35,149 bases of DNA from a virus. This document shows, one piece after another, positions 1 to 5,713 of the stretch. A model generated the notes under the pieces. The model was not told where the DNA came from, ran no database searches, and saw nothing but the letters and a program-made list of their open reading frames with translations. Position 1 is the first letter of the stretch. Each line of letters starts with the position of its first letter. The DNA lies in IMG/VR virus record IMGVR_UViG_3300046525_000153, positions 1 through 35,149 of that record; one strand, given 5' to 3'. The position numbers and the translations under genes were made by a program.

Positions 1-261
1 TCATGCTTCGGCTCCTGCGGCCCGATACAGGCCAGTCGCGATATCGAGAAGAAAATCCATTGTCACGACCTCGTCGTATCCGAAAGAGACGTCCTTACCA
101 GCTGCATCTCGCATGCCTTGCCAGAGCAGAGCTTGCACGTGATCGGTGAGAAGCCTGGCCTTGCTCAGTGCGACGTCCAGATCCTGCCCGGATACCACGA
201 CAAGCGGCGATCCGGGGATTGCGATTTCCTTGGTCTTTTCCAGGTTGGCCGATTGGCTCAT
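1..261 (-). CDS. Small early phage protein, DUF3077-like, unknown function
   Basis: The 86-residue protein has no recognised function. I chose the ATG at 261 because it overlaps the stop of the upstream gene in an ATGA arrangement; a longer reading would extend into that gene. It is predicted mostly helical. The pattern of a short beta segment, SGQDLDVAL, then two helices resembles the small DUF3077-type proteins of Pseudomonas and Xanthomonas phages, and it resembles the next gene upstream (258-509). It is the last gene of the leftward early operon that fits in the window. The function is unknown and the family link is a recollection, not a search result. Confidence 0.7.
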   Translation of the reverse strand: MSQSANLEKTKEIAIPGSPLVVVSGQDLDVALSKARLLTDHVQALLWQGMRDAAGKDVSFGYDEVVTMDFLLDIATGLYRAAGAEA

Positions 262-509
262 CGGGCATCTCCGGCGTAACGTAGCGCTCTGCACATTTCG
301 AGAAGGTCAGCGAAGACGAACAAGTCGTCATCGGTGATCCTGTCGCTGTCCATGTTGCTCAACTGCCGCTGGACGTATTCGAAGTAGATGTTGGCTTTCA
401 GGTCGCTGTGCATGGTGTCGATCCCGGCGCAGACCTTGAACAGCGGGGCATTGTCCTGCACTGGGATCAGGCTGAACGGCTCTTCTTTGGTGAGGGGAGT
501 ATCAGACAC
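258..509 (-). CDS. Small early phage protein, paralogue-like to its neighbour
   Basis: The 83-residue acidic protein shares its plan with the 86-residue protein downstream: a hydrophobic strand (LFKVCAGID), a helix with a VQRQL segment, then a final FADLLEMCRALRYAG helix that matches MDFLLDIATGLYRAAG in the neighbour. This suggests duplication of one small family (DUF3077-like). It overlaps the upstream gene by 8 bases and the downstream gene by 4, so translation is probably coupled along the operon. No catalytic motif or membrane segment is seen. The function is unknown. Confidence 0.72.
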   Translation of the reverse strand: MSDTPLTKEEPFSLIPVQDNAPLFKVCAGIDTMHSDLKANIYFEYVQRQLSNMDSDRITDDDLFVFADLLEMCRALRYAGDAR

Positions 510-885
510 GGACGGCCTCCTTCAGCGGCTGGCGGCAGACGTCCCGCTCGTTGTCGCGCAGGTAGGTAAGCAGGTCCTCCGACTCGGATAGGAGGCTTTC
601 CATACCCAGCATGAGGCAGTCCACGGCATGCTCAGTGAGGGGGACATACAGCACGCGCTCGTCCTCCTCGCAGGTATCCCGCAGATCTTGCTTGGACGTG
701 AAATCGCGACGGATGACGTCCAGGATGGCGATGGCCGCCTTCGTGTTCTGGTCGACCCGGACCAAGCGGTTGGTCAGGCACTCGGAAAGAGGATTGTCCT
801 TCCACATGGAGGCCAGGTAGTGCTCGCCGTTCGCGAGCCTACTTGCATCAGCGGGAGGGGAGGGGGGTACACTGTGCTTCGCCAT
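502..885 (-). CDS. Early phage protein of unknown function
   Basis: This 127-residue protein has an AAGGAAG ribosome-binding site just before its ATG at 885, which supports the start. The N-terminus is proline-rich and probably disordered. The remainder is helical and acidic, with two cysteines. Its last 50 residues (VPLTEHAVDCLMLGMESLLSE...) loosely follow the pattern of the two smaller proteins downstream, so it may be a third, longer member of the same group. It lies in the leftward early operon, 72 bases after the CsrA-like gene. No function can be assigned. Confidence 0.75.
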   Translation of the reverse strand: MAKHSVPPSPPADASRLANGEHYLASMWKDNPLSECLTNRLVRVDQNTKAAIAILDVIRRDFTSKQDLRDTCEEDERVLYVPLTEHAVDCLMLGMESLLSESEDLLTYLRDNERDVCRQPLKEAVRV

Positions 886-957
886 AGTGGCTTCCTTGAT
901 CTTCGCGGAGATGGGTACGACTTGGCAGACGGCTCGAGCGTTGGCGCGCTCGGGCCG

Positions 958-1155
958 TCACTGTTTTGGGGCAGAGATTTCCAGGCTGCGCGGCGCCCTG
1001 ATTGCAATGCGAGCCTTCCCTTCGCGCGCTGCGAGGACGACCAGCTGGATGTTGTCCCCGATATGGATCTGGCCTTCTTCGAACTGCTTGATGACGCGGC
1101 AGCCAGCCAGCGGGTGATCGCTGCTGTGCGCCGGTGTAGGGCTTTCCTTACTCAT
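958..1155 (-). CDS. CsrA-like RNA-binding protein, divergent and lacking the C-terminal signature
   Basis: The 65-residue protein carries a CsrA/RsmA-type fold from about residue 20 to 58. IHIGDNIQLVVL matches the MIGDEVTVTVL strand-turn-strand of CsrA, and KARIAIRAP matches QVRIGVNAP. CsrA is a dimeric post-transcriptional regulator that binds GGA motifs in mRNA leaders. Here about 20 extra residues precede the domain, and the chain ends in LEISAPKQ, without the VHREEI segment that holds the key RNA-binding arginine (R44 in E. coli CsrA). The gene has an AAGGA site before its ATG and overlaps the previous gene by 8 bases. It may bind RNA differently, or titrate host CsrA by mixed dimers; both are inference. 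Confidence 0.7.
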   Translation of the reverse strand: MSKESPTPAHSSDHPLAGCRVIKQFEEGQIHIGDNIQLVVLAAREGKARIAIRAPRSLEISAPKQ

Positions 1156-1402
1156 CTTTCAGGTTTCCTTGGTTCAGGTACGCGTGCGAAAATGCAAAAG
1201 TCGGGGGATGTGCGTCACTCGCCGCAGCAACGCAAAGAACGACATTCGGGTTGTGGGCGACTGCGATCTCAATCATTCGTAGTGGAACCAGCACGATCGC
1301 TGCGCTGCCTATGGCCACCCAGACCGCACGAAGAAGCCTAGATGAAGATAGACTCGGCGGCGTGCCGTAACCGCCTCTCTGACAAGGGGGGTTAGGATTC
1401 AT
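1148..1402 (-). CDS. Small predicted single-pass membrane protein
   Basis: The 84-residue reading frame starts by an ATGA overlap with the antirepressor stop and ends 8 bases inside the CsrA-like gene, so it fits tightly into the operon. That fit is the main argument that it is real. Residues about 24-50 (RAVWVAIGSAAIVLVPLRMIEIAVA) form one plausible membrane helix, and a second hydrophobic run (NVVLCVAAA) follows. The N-terminus is short and proline-rich. No family is recognised. It could instead be a chance open frame in a translated spacer. Confidence 0.45.
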   Translation of the reverse strand: MNPNPPCQRGGYGTPPSLSSSRLLRAVWVAIGSAAIVLVPLRMIEIAVAHNPNVVLCVAAASDAHPPTFAFSHAYLNQGNLKDE

Positions 1403-2106
1403 GCCGCTGCCTTTGCCAGTTCGGCGCCAATGCGAGCAATGCCCTTTGGCGTGATCCTGGCTTGCTCAACGACCTTGTCGGTTCCGTCTTCGCGTTGGAC
1501 AGTTGTGACTTTGTGGCACATGACTCCCTGTTGGATCCGGTCCTGATAGGCGAGCCAGCCGCTGTGGCCCGGGCGTTGGTAGACCCACCCCTGAGCCACC
1601 AGCCAGCGCCGAAGATCTACCGGGCGGACCTGCAGAACTTTGGCCGCGTCTCGCATGCACAGTGAGCCATCGGCAGCAGCTATCCGATGCAGCGTGGCCA
1701 CCTGCGGGGCCTGTTCTGCGACCGTTTGCTCCAAGCTGATCACTTTCTCGGTGTAGGTCAGGAGCAGGCCGCGCATCGCAGCAGGGTCGGTAAGGATCAC
1801 CATTGGATCGGGCTGAGCGACATTCGCTTCCAACTCCTGCCAGCGGTCCACCAAACGGGCGGTGAAGGCTGGAGACAGCTGGGCTACGACGATGATGCTG
1901 TCTCGCTTGCCCTGGCCGCCCGAGAAAACGTATTCGACGACCGGACGGCCAGCAGTGGGCTTCTCCTCAGCTTGAGGACAAGCAACCACTCCTTGTCCCA
2001 CAAGGGTTTCAATGGTTCGCTTCACGTTGTCGTGGCGCAGACCGACCAGCCGGGCAATCTCCCGGCTCGTAATTGCGGGCTGCGCATTCAGGATTAGGCC
2101 TTTCAT
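1399..2106 (-). CDS. Phage antirepressor with C-terminal KilAC (ANT) domain
   Basis: The 235-residue protein has an N-terminal winged-helix segment (about residues 10-45, ITSREIARLVGLRHDNVKRT) of the Rha/phage-regulator type. A linker follows (KPTAGRPVVEYVF), then a C-terminal KilAC/ANT domain (about 140-225) with the usual MRDAAKVL ... GWVYQ ... ITPKGIARI pattern. Antirepressors of this class bind or displace prophage repressors and so promote induction. The gene starts in a 4-base overlap with the Arc-like gene, so the two are co-expressed from the divergent promoter near 2341. The repressor in this prophage appears to lack the self-cleavage lysine, so an antirepressor route to induction is attractive; that link is inference. 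Confidence 0.85.
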   Translation of the reverse strand: MKGLILNAQPAITSREIARLVGLRHDNVKRTIETLVGQGVVACPQAEEKPTAGRPVVEYVFSGGQGKRDSIIVVAQLSPAFTARLVDRWQELEANVAQPDPMVILTDPAAMRGLLLTYTEKVISLEQTVAEQAPQVATLHRIAAADGSLCMRDAAKVLQVRPVDLRRWLVAQGWVYQRPGHSGWLAYQDRIQQGVMCHKVTTVQREDGTDKVVEQARITPKGIARIGAELAKAAA

Positions 2107-2264
2107 GCTGCGGCCTGCTCTTGCGAGTCCATGCCTTGATCGATGATCCGACGACAGACGTAATTCACGCTTCGCTCCTGCGTCCTAGCCTGTTGCTGGA
2201 GCCAAGCCTTCTGAGACTTGGGAACCCGCAATACAACAATCACGAAATCGTTGTCCGTAGTCAT
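2103..2264 (-). CDS. Arc-like ribbon-helix-helix DNA-binding protein
   Basis: The ATG at 2264 is preceded by AGGAGG at a 4-base spacing, a strong site, so a longer reading that starts at 2327 is rejected. The 53-residue product has a beta strand (FVIVVLRVPKSQKAWL) and two helices (QQQARTQERSVNYVCRRII), the arrangement of Arc/MetJ-type repressors that bind DNA as dimers through the strand. It is the first gene of the leftward operon, next to an inverted repeat that covers both divergent -35 boxes. It probably represses its own operon and perhaps the divergent gene. Confidence 0.82.
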   Translation of the reverse strand: MTTDNDFVIVVLRVPKSQKAWLQQQARTQERSVNYVCRRIIDQGMDSQEQAAA

Positions 2265-2315
2265 AAGGCCTCCTGTGTGCCCTGGGCTACAGCAGCACCG
2301 CGCCGCTGATGTGTA

Positions 2316-2346
2316 AGTATTTTGCATACGAAATCATGCTTGTCAA
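2316..2346 (-). promoter_or_regulatory. Leftward early promoter
   Basis: On the minus strand a perfect TTGACA lies at 2346-2341 and a weaker -10 (AATACT) at 2321-2316, separated by 19 bases. It sits about 50 bases upstream of the Arc-like gene, the first gene of the leftward operon. The spacing is longer than ideal, so activity would be weak or factor-dependent. Confidence 0.4.
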
Positions 2347-2359
2347 TACGTGATGACAA
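2340..2359. promoter_or_regulatory. Inverted repeat, candidate operator between divergent promoters
   Basis: TTGTCA (2340-2345) and TGACAA (2354-2359) form 6-base arms around an 8-base centre. The repeat overlaps the -35 boxes of both divergent promoters, so one bound dimer pair could control both directions. The two RHH proteins flanking it (2103-2264 and 2410-3006) are the obvious candidates to bind; this is inference. Confidence 0.4.
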
Positions 2360-2381
2360 ATTTCCGGTCCGCGTGTATAAG
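2353..2381 (+). promoter_or_regulatory. Rightward promoter for the RHH/SSB-tail gene
   Basis: ATGACA (2353-2358) and TATAAG (2376-2381) are separated by exactly 17 bases. Both boxes match the sigma-70 consensus at five of six positions. Transcription would start near 2388, about 20 bases before the chosen ATG. Confidence 0.55.
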
Positions 2382-2409
2382 TCATGCCACACTCAGCGCC
2401 GGAATGCCC

Positions 2410-3006
2410 ATGGCCATCAAGAAGCCAGCCCAGCCGAAGAAGGCTCCAGACCGCAAAACGGAGGTCCTATCCATCAGGATTGATCCGCGGACTCGTTACG
2501 GCTTGGAGTTGCTCTCGCGCCTGCAGCGCCGCTCTGCCACCGGGGTTGTGGAGTGGGCGGTTCAAGAGGCTTTTGCGAAAGAGGATTTCGAGTCCTACGA
2601 CCACGGATCGTTCTCAGTGGCCGACGTGATGGACGACCTGTGGCACATCAATGAGATTGAGCGTCTTGTAGCCCTCGCGCTGCGCAAGCCACAGCTGCTC
2701 ACCTTCGAAGAATCCCGTAAATGGGCTGTTCTAAAGGGAACAAAGGCGTTGTGGAAGGTTGAACCTTCAACGAGGCACGTTGATTTCAAGGCATTTAATT
2801 GGGATCTAGTGCTTCCCTTGTGGGAACGCATTGAGCCCCTGGTGGATGAGGCTGCAGAAAGATCTGTCATCCGAGGCCTGAGCCAAGAAGAGCTTTTGCA
2901 GGTCGGTATCGCAACGGTCGCGTCCCCCAAGCGCGTCGCAAGCGGCGTGACGACCGCCCCGCAATTGATGGATGACTTCGACGATGATGCCGACATACCC
3001 TTCTGA
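2410..3006 (+). CDS. Ribbon-helix-helix protein with an SSB-type acidic C-terminal tail
   Basis: The protein has 198 residues from the ATG at 2410; an in-frame ATG at 2404 would add two. A lysine/proline-rich N-terminus leads into a likely RHH segment (about residues 15-50, TEVLSIRIDPRTRYGLELL ... VVEWAVQEAF). The middle, about 60-160, is helical, tryptophan-rich and unrecognised. The last 11 residues are DDFDDDADIPF, almost the same as the end of E. coli SSB (DFDDDIPF). In SSB that tail recruits repair and replication proteins such as RecQ, PriA, ExoI, RecO and the Pol III chi subunit. No OB fold is visible, so this is not a normal SSB. It may dock on host SSB partners or mimic SSB. The role is inference; the tail is seen directly. 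Confidence 0.78.
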   Translation: MAIKKPAQPKKAPDRKTEVLSIRIDPRTRYGLELLSRLQRRSATGVVEWAVQEAFAKEDFESYDHGSFSVADVMDDLWHINEIERLVALALRKPQLLTFEESRKWAVLKGTKALWKVEPSTRHVDFKAFNWDLVLPLWERIEPLVDEAAERSVIRGLSQEELLQVGIATVASPKRVASGVTTAPQLMDDFDDDADIPF

Positions 3007-3149
3007 GGATAGCCGTCGCGGTCGCGGCATAAGGCTCCACCTGTCATGTCTGACTGCCATGGTTGAGGAAACGAGTGCCATCGTCATCCCCACCTACTGG
3101 CAGGTTGACGCGAGTTCCCAACCGAAGCGATCTACAGGAGAGTTAAGGG

Positions 3150-3428
3150 ATGGCCTACAACCTCTTCATCGCCTATGACCTCGTGCGGCCTGGTCAAAGC
3201 TACGACGCAGTTCGCGACGCAATCAAATCACTCGGACGTTGGCATCAGTTCCAGTACTCACTCTTCTACGTGAGCACTGAGCACAGCCCTGAAATGGCGT
3301 ATGCCCTGGTGCAAGCAAAGATGGATGCGAACGATAGGCTCGCCGTCATCGATGCGCAGGCGGGCATCGTCAGTGATTGGGATCGGCCGCCGATCAACGC
3401 GATCAATGCCATCTGGTTCCAACCATAG
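3150..3428 (+). CDS. Orphan Cas2-like/VapD-like small protein
   Basis: A good site (AGGAG, then AAGGG directly before the start) supports the ATG at 3150. The 92-residue protein opens with YNLFIAYDL, matching the first strand and conserved aspartate (D10) of the Cas2/VapD ferredoxin-fold group. An amphipathic helix (SYDAVRDAIKSLGRW), a second strand (FQYSLFYVST) and a final strand (RLAVIDAQA) follow. Homologues are usually annotated as SinR-family or Cas2-like proteins. No cas1 or CRISPR array is visible nearby, so a CRISPR adaptation role is unlikely. Cas2 and VapD relatives can be ribonucleases. It lies 143 bases after the SSB-tail gene and may share its transcript. Confidence 0.65.
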   Translation: MAYNLFIAYDLVRPGQSYDAVRDAIKSLGRWHQFQYSLFYVSTEHSPEMAYALVQAKMDANDRLAVIDAQAGIVSDWDRPPINAINAIWFQP

Positions 3429-3436
3429 TGGACCGG

Positions 3437-3454
3437 GTGCCAGTCAACTGGCAC
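3437..3454. repeat. Short inverted repeat after the Cas2-like gene
   Basis: GTGCCAGT and ACTGGCAC form 8-base arms around CA, and GACC/GGTC outside them can extend the stem with a small bulge. It begins 8 bases after the stop of the rightward gene. No T-run follows, so it is either a weak terminator or an mRNA 3'-end stabilising hairpin. Confidence 0.4.
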
Positions 3455-3477
3455 GGTCCTCTATCCGATCAATGGCA

Positions 3478-3502
3478 CGAAAAACCCCGCCGGAGCGGGG
3501 TT
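3478..3502 (-). terminator. Rho-independent terminator of the repressor/BstA-like operon
   Basis: AACCCCGC (3483-3490), loop CGGA, GCGGGGTT (3495-3502) form an 8-bp GC stem. On the minus strand it is followed by a run of T (the AAAAA at 3479-3484 of the plus strand). It begins 8 bases beyond the stop of the leftward gene ending at 3510 and also separates that gene from the convergent rightward pair. Confidence 0.85.
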
Positions 3503-3509
3503 CTAGGTA

Positions 3510-4439
3510 TCAGGGTGTAGTTGGGGCAGGGAGGCCCTTGAATTTGTACAGAGCTCCGATTCGTTCCGCTTCCTGCTTCCCGCCAGGCAGGACCTTGGCC
3601 TTAGTCAATATGTACTTGGGGAATCGCGTAAGCAGATAGTCTTGCTTAAACCACTTCCTGAATTCCGGAAGTGCGGCGTCTGGATAGGCGGCCGGTTTTT
3701 GCGGGTTGCTTATCGCCTGGGGATAGTAGTCAGGGTAGTTGTGTTCGTACTGAATACGTTTCCCGAATGACTGCTCAAGGTTGTTATCGGCCCAGTATTT
3801 CCCCCAGGCGATTCCAACACTGATGTCAGGGATGGTCTTGTCGTTGACAGTCACGTCAGCGCTGATCAAGTCAACAATGAGGCCAGTGACTTCGCTGAAG
3901 ATCGTGAAATGCCCGTCTGGAGTGCTGTCTTTAAGGAGCGAGACCCGATCGTGGTGATACTTCCACTTATCGACCGGCGTGTACTGCAGTGAGTCGTAGA
4001 TGAACTTACGAAGCCCGAGAGCAGCGAACTGCCGAAAGTGGTTCAACGCCGTGTCGTTCTCTGCCTTAGACTCGAACGCATAGTATTCCAAGAACGCCAT
4101 GCAAACGACGTCAGGGTACGCGTAGTGGGTCGTGCCGTCTTGTATGGTCTCCAAGTGGAGCTTCTCCTCAAAGAAGCCCTTCTCGAACAAGTAGGCCTTG
4201 AAGAAGGAGATTCGGTCCTTGCCCAAAACGTTGTCTGCGTAATGGTCCTCCCATTCCTTGGTGATAGTTTGGATCACGCTTCGGGCGACGCCAGTTGCTT
4301 GGGCGAGGCCTCGCTGGGTCAGATAGGGAATTCCATTCTCCAGAATGCCCATCTCAATACCATTCACGTCCTTCTGAACCTCGATTCCGAGATCTAGACG
4401 GAGTTGCGTTGGGGCGGCCTGTTGAGGGGTGATATTCAT
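3510..4439 (-). CDS. BstA-like prophage abortive-infection protein (candidate)
   Basis: The 309-residue protein has an N-terminal part (about residues 25-150) that reads like a KilA-N-type or phage regulatory domain: GIPYLTQRGLAQATGVARSVIQ looks like a helix-turn-helix, then YAYPDVVCMAFLEYYAF. The C-terminal half is lysine- and aromatic-rich. Three things suggest the BstA family known from Salmonella prophage BTP1: a length close to BstA (~307 residues), a KilA-N-like N-terminus, and a position directly downstream of the CI-type repressor in the same operon. BstA is made in lysogens and aborts growth of infecting phages, while the prophage protects itself by an aba DNA element in or near its gene. 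Other possibilities are a Rha/KilA-N regulator. The codon use is less GC-rich than the structural genes. Confidence 0.55.
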   Translation of the reverse strand: MNITPQQAAPTQLRLDLGIEVQKDVNGIEMGILENGIPYLTQRGLAQATGVARSVIQTITKEWEDHYADNVLGKDRISFFKAYLFEKGFFEEKLHLETIQDGTTHYAYPDVVCMAFLEYYAFESKAENDTALNHFRQFAALGLRKFIYDSLQYTPVDKWKYHHDRVSLLKDSTPDGHFTIFSEVTGLIVDLISADVTVNDKTIPDISVGIAWGKYWADNNLEQSFGKRIQYEHNYPDYYPQAISNPQKPAAYPDAALPEFRKWFKQDYLLTRFPKYILTKAKVLPGGKQEAERIGALYKFKGLPAPTTP

Positions 4440-4486
4440 CCTTAAGTCGTTCCTTCCAAAGGGTTTTTAGGTGGCCTGTTGGGTCT

Positions 4487-5209
4487 CTAATCAGCCCATC
4501 CGCCAATCCAGTGAACGCGGCCCGCGACCGCGATAGGCTCCTGCTTCGATTCCATCCGCCGTGGCTTCTGCCAGCTACCGCTAACCGTCGGGTTGTCGCT
4601 TGCGAAGAATACCTCGCCCTCGAGCGTCATAGCACGCCTCACCCCGTACGCCTGATGTCTATCGTCTAGCCAGCTGACCACGTATATGCCGCCGTCGACG
4701 GCCGCAGTATCTGAGGTATCCAGCAAGACAGAGTCCCCATTCGAAATGAATGGCTCCATCGAGCCATCTCGGGCGTAGAAGATCGCAAGTGGCTTGGCCA
4801 GTATCCCTTTCCGCCGGAGTGCAGACTTCCGGAACTTCATCGCGTTTGCCTGAGCGTACTCGTCCGCCTGCGGGCCAGTTGGCAAACCGACAGCTTCGGA
4901 CAGAGCCAAGACCTCCGCGTACTCGTCGCTCGGCGGCGAGGGGGTATTGAATTGCTGCTCGGGCAGATCGCTCCTGATGTCCGTGTCCTCAACTCCCAAG
5001 GCGAGGCAGAAGGTCTTCAGCGTCCGATAGTTCATGGGGATGCGGCCGTTGAGGTACTGGCTCACTGCACCCTGTGTGATGCCGAGCTCCTCAGCCATCT
5101 TGGTTTGCGTTAGGCCTAGACCAGATGCACGGTGCTTCCATAGCTCCTTAAGCCGCATGGCGGCTGCTACGTCTTCAGGAGTCGGCTTGGCGCTTCGAGT
5201 GGTTTTCAT
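4487..5209 (-). CDS. CI-type phage repressor (XRE helix-turn-helix plus S24 peptidase-like domain)
   Basis: From the ATG at 5209 the protein has 240 residues; a GTG at 5218 would add three. An XRE helix-turn-helix lies at about residues 30-58 (LTQTKMAEELGITQGAVSQYLNGR). A LexA/CI-like S24 domain covers the C-terminal half, with the nucleophile serine at S150 in DGSMEP followed by NGDSVLLD. The usual catalytic lysine (VKRL in LexA/CI relatives) is replaced: the aligned segment reads GVRRAM, with R191. RecA-stimulated self-cleavage may therefore be lost. The gene is divergent from the Cro-like gene across a palindromic operator and is followed, 47 bases on, by the BstA-like gene. Confidence 0.9.
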   Translation of the reverse strand: MKTTRSAKPTPEDVAAAMRLKELWKHRASGLGLTQTKMAEELGITQGAVSQYLNGRIPMNYRTLKTFCLALGVEDTDIRSDLPEQQFNTPSPPSDEYAEVLALSEAVGLPTGPQADEYAQANAMKFRKSALRRKGILAKPLAIFYARDGSMEPFISNGDSVLLDTSDTAAVDGGIYVVSWLDDRHQAYGVRRAMTLEGEVFFASDNPTVSGSWQKPRRMESKQEPIAVAGRVHWIGGWAD

Positions 5210-5221
5210 ATGAGTCACGCT

Positions 5222-5247
5222 ACTTTATAGTCAATAGACTATCAAGT
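5222..5247. promoter_or_regulatory. Palindromic operator in the CI/Cro intergenic region
   Basis: ACTT-T-ATAGTC (5222-5232), AATA, GACTAT-C-AAGT (5237-5247) form a 26-base near-perfect palindrome with one mismatched pair. It lies 13 bases upstream of the repressor ATG, so repressor or Cro binding here would directly control the repressor gene. A second, shorter imperfect palindrome (TTAG...CTAA, 5271-5283) overlaps the Cro -10 region, and GGCGCTA occurs twice (5251, 5276). Confidence 0.65.
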
Positions 5248-5257
5248 AGGGGCGCTA

Positions 5258-5286
5258 TTGCCCATTTGCGTTAGTGGCGCTAATAT
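5258..5286 (+). promoter_or_regulatory. Candidate promoter of the Cro-like gene (pR-like)
   Basis: TTGCCC (5258-5263) and TAATAT (5281-5286) are exactly 17 bases apart. Each box matches consensus at four of six positions. The predicted transcription start falls at about 5293, the first base of the Cro ATG, so the transcript may be leaderless. The boxes overlap the shorter operator-like repeat. Confidence 0.4.
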
Positions 5287-5292
5287 TTGGCC

Positions 5293-5508
5293 ATGGACAT
5301 CGCTACCTATCGTCAATCCAAAGGCTTGACCCAAGCAGGCCTTGCGAGGCTGTTAACCGAGTCGGGGTCGCCCGCTACCCAGGCGCTGATCTCCAAGTGG
5401 GAGACCGGTGAGGTGACCGTCCCGCCAGCGAGATGGCGGGCGATCGAGCAACTGACCGTGGGAGAGGTGACACGCCAAGATCTACGACCGGACCTCTTCT
5501 TGAGCTAA
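5293..5508 (+). CDS. Cro/YdaS-like transcriptional regulator
   Basis: The 71-residue protein begins at the ATG at 5293; a TTG two codons earlier is possible but has no better site. A single XRE-type helix-turn-helix is visible (DIATYRQSKGLTQAGLARLL ... ALISKWETGE), then WRAIEQLTVGEVTRQDLRPDLF, a C-terminal pattern typical of the YdaS/Cro group in prophages. It is transcribed divergently from the CI-type repressor across shared operators. By position it is the lytic-side repressor that shuts off CI. Confidence 0.88.
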   Translation: MDIATYRQSKGLTQAGLARLLTESGSPATQALISKWETGEVTVPPARWRAIEQLTVGEVTRQDLRPDLFLS

Positions 5509-5655
5509 GGCAGCTAGCCGCACAACGCGGAAAACGAACCGGCAGGAGGCCGGGCGAACGGGCAGGGAGCAGGCGTACATCCATCGCGAGGTAGTGGCCG
5601 CGGTGGTGTCTGGCGCAATCAGCGGATGCCCTGTGGCGTCCATCGTCCAGATACG

Positions 5656-5697
5656 ACGAAGCCCCCGCTGTCGGGCAGACAGATGCGGAGGCTTCGT
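5656..5697 (+). promoter_or_regulatory. Long interrupted stem-loop in the leader of the early rightward genes
   Basis: ACGAAGCC pairs with GGCTTCGT (5656-5663/5690-5697), CCGC with GCGG (5665-5668/5685-5688) and TGTC with GACA (5669-5672/5678-5681), leaving a 5-base loop and small bulges. The structure lies 16 bases before the ATG at 5714. No T-run follows, so it is not a simple terminator. The rest of the 205-base interval after Cro (5509-5713) shows no convincing gene. Confidence 0.4.
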
Positions 5698-5713
5698 TCA
5701 GAGCGAGGCCACT

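Noticed and set aside
3150-3428. CRISPR-Cas adaptation module
   Set aside because: Only a Cas2-like protein is present; no Cas1, no other cas genes and no repeat-spacer array were seen anywhere in the window.
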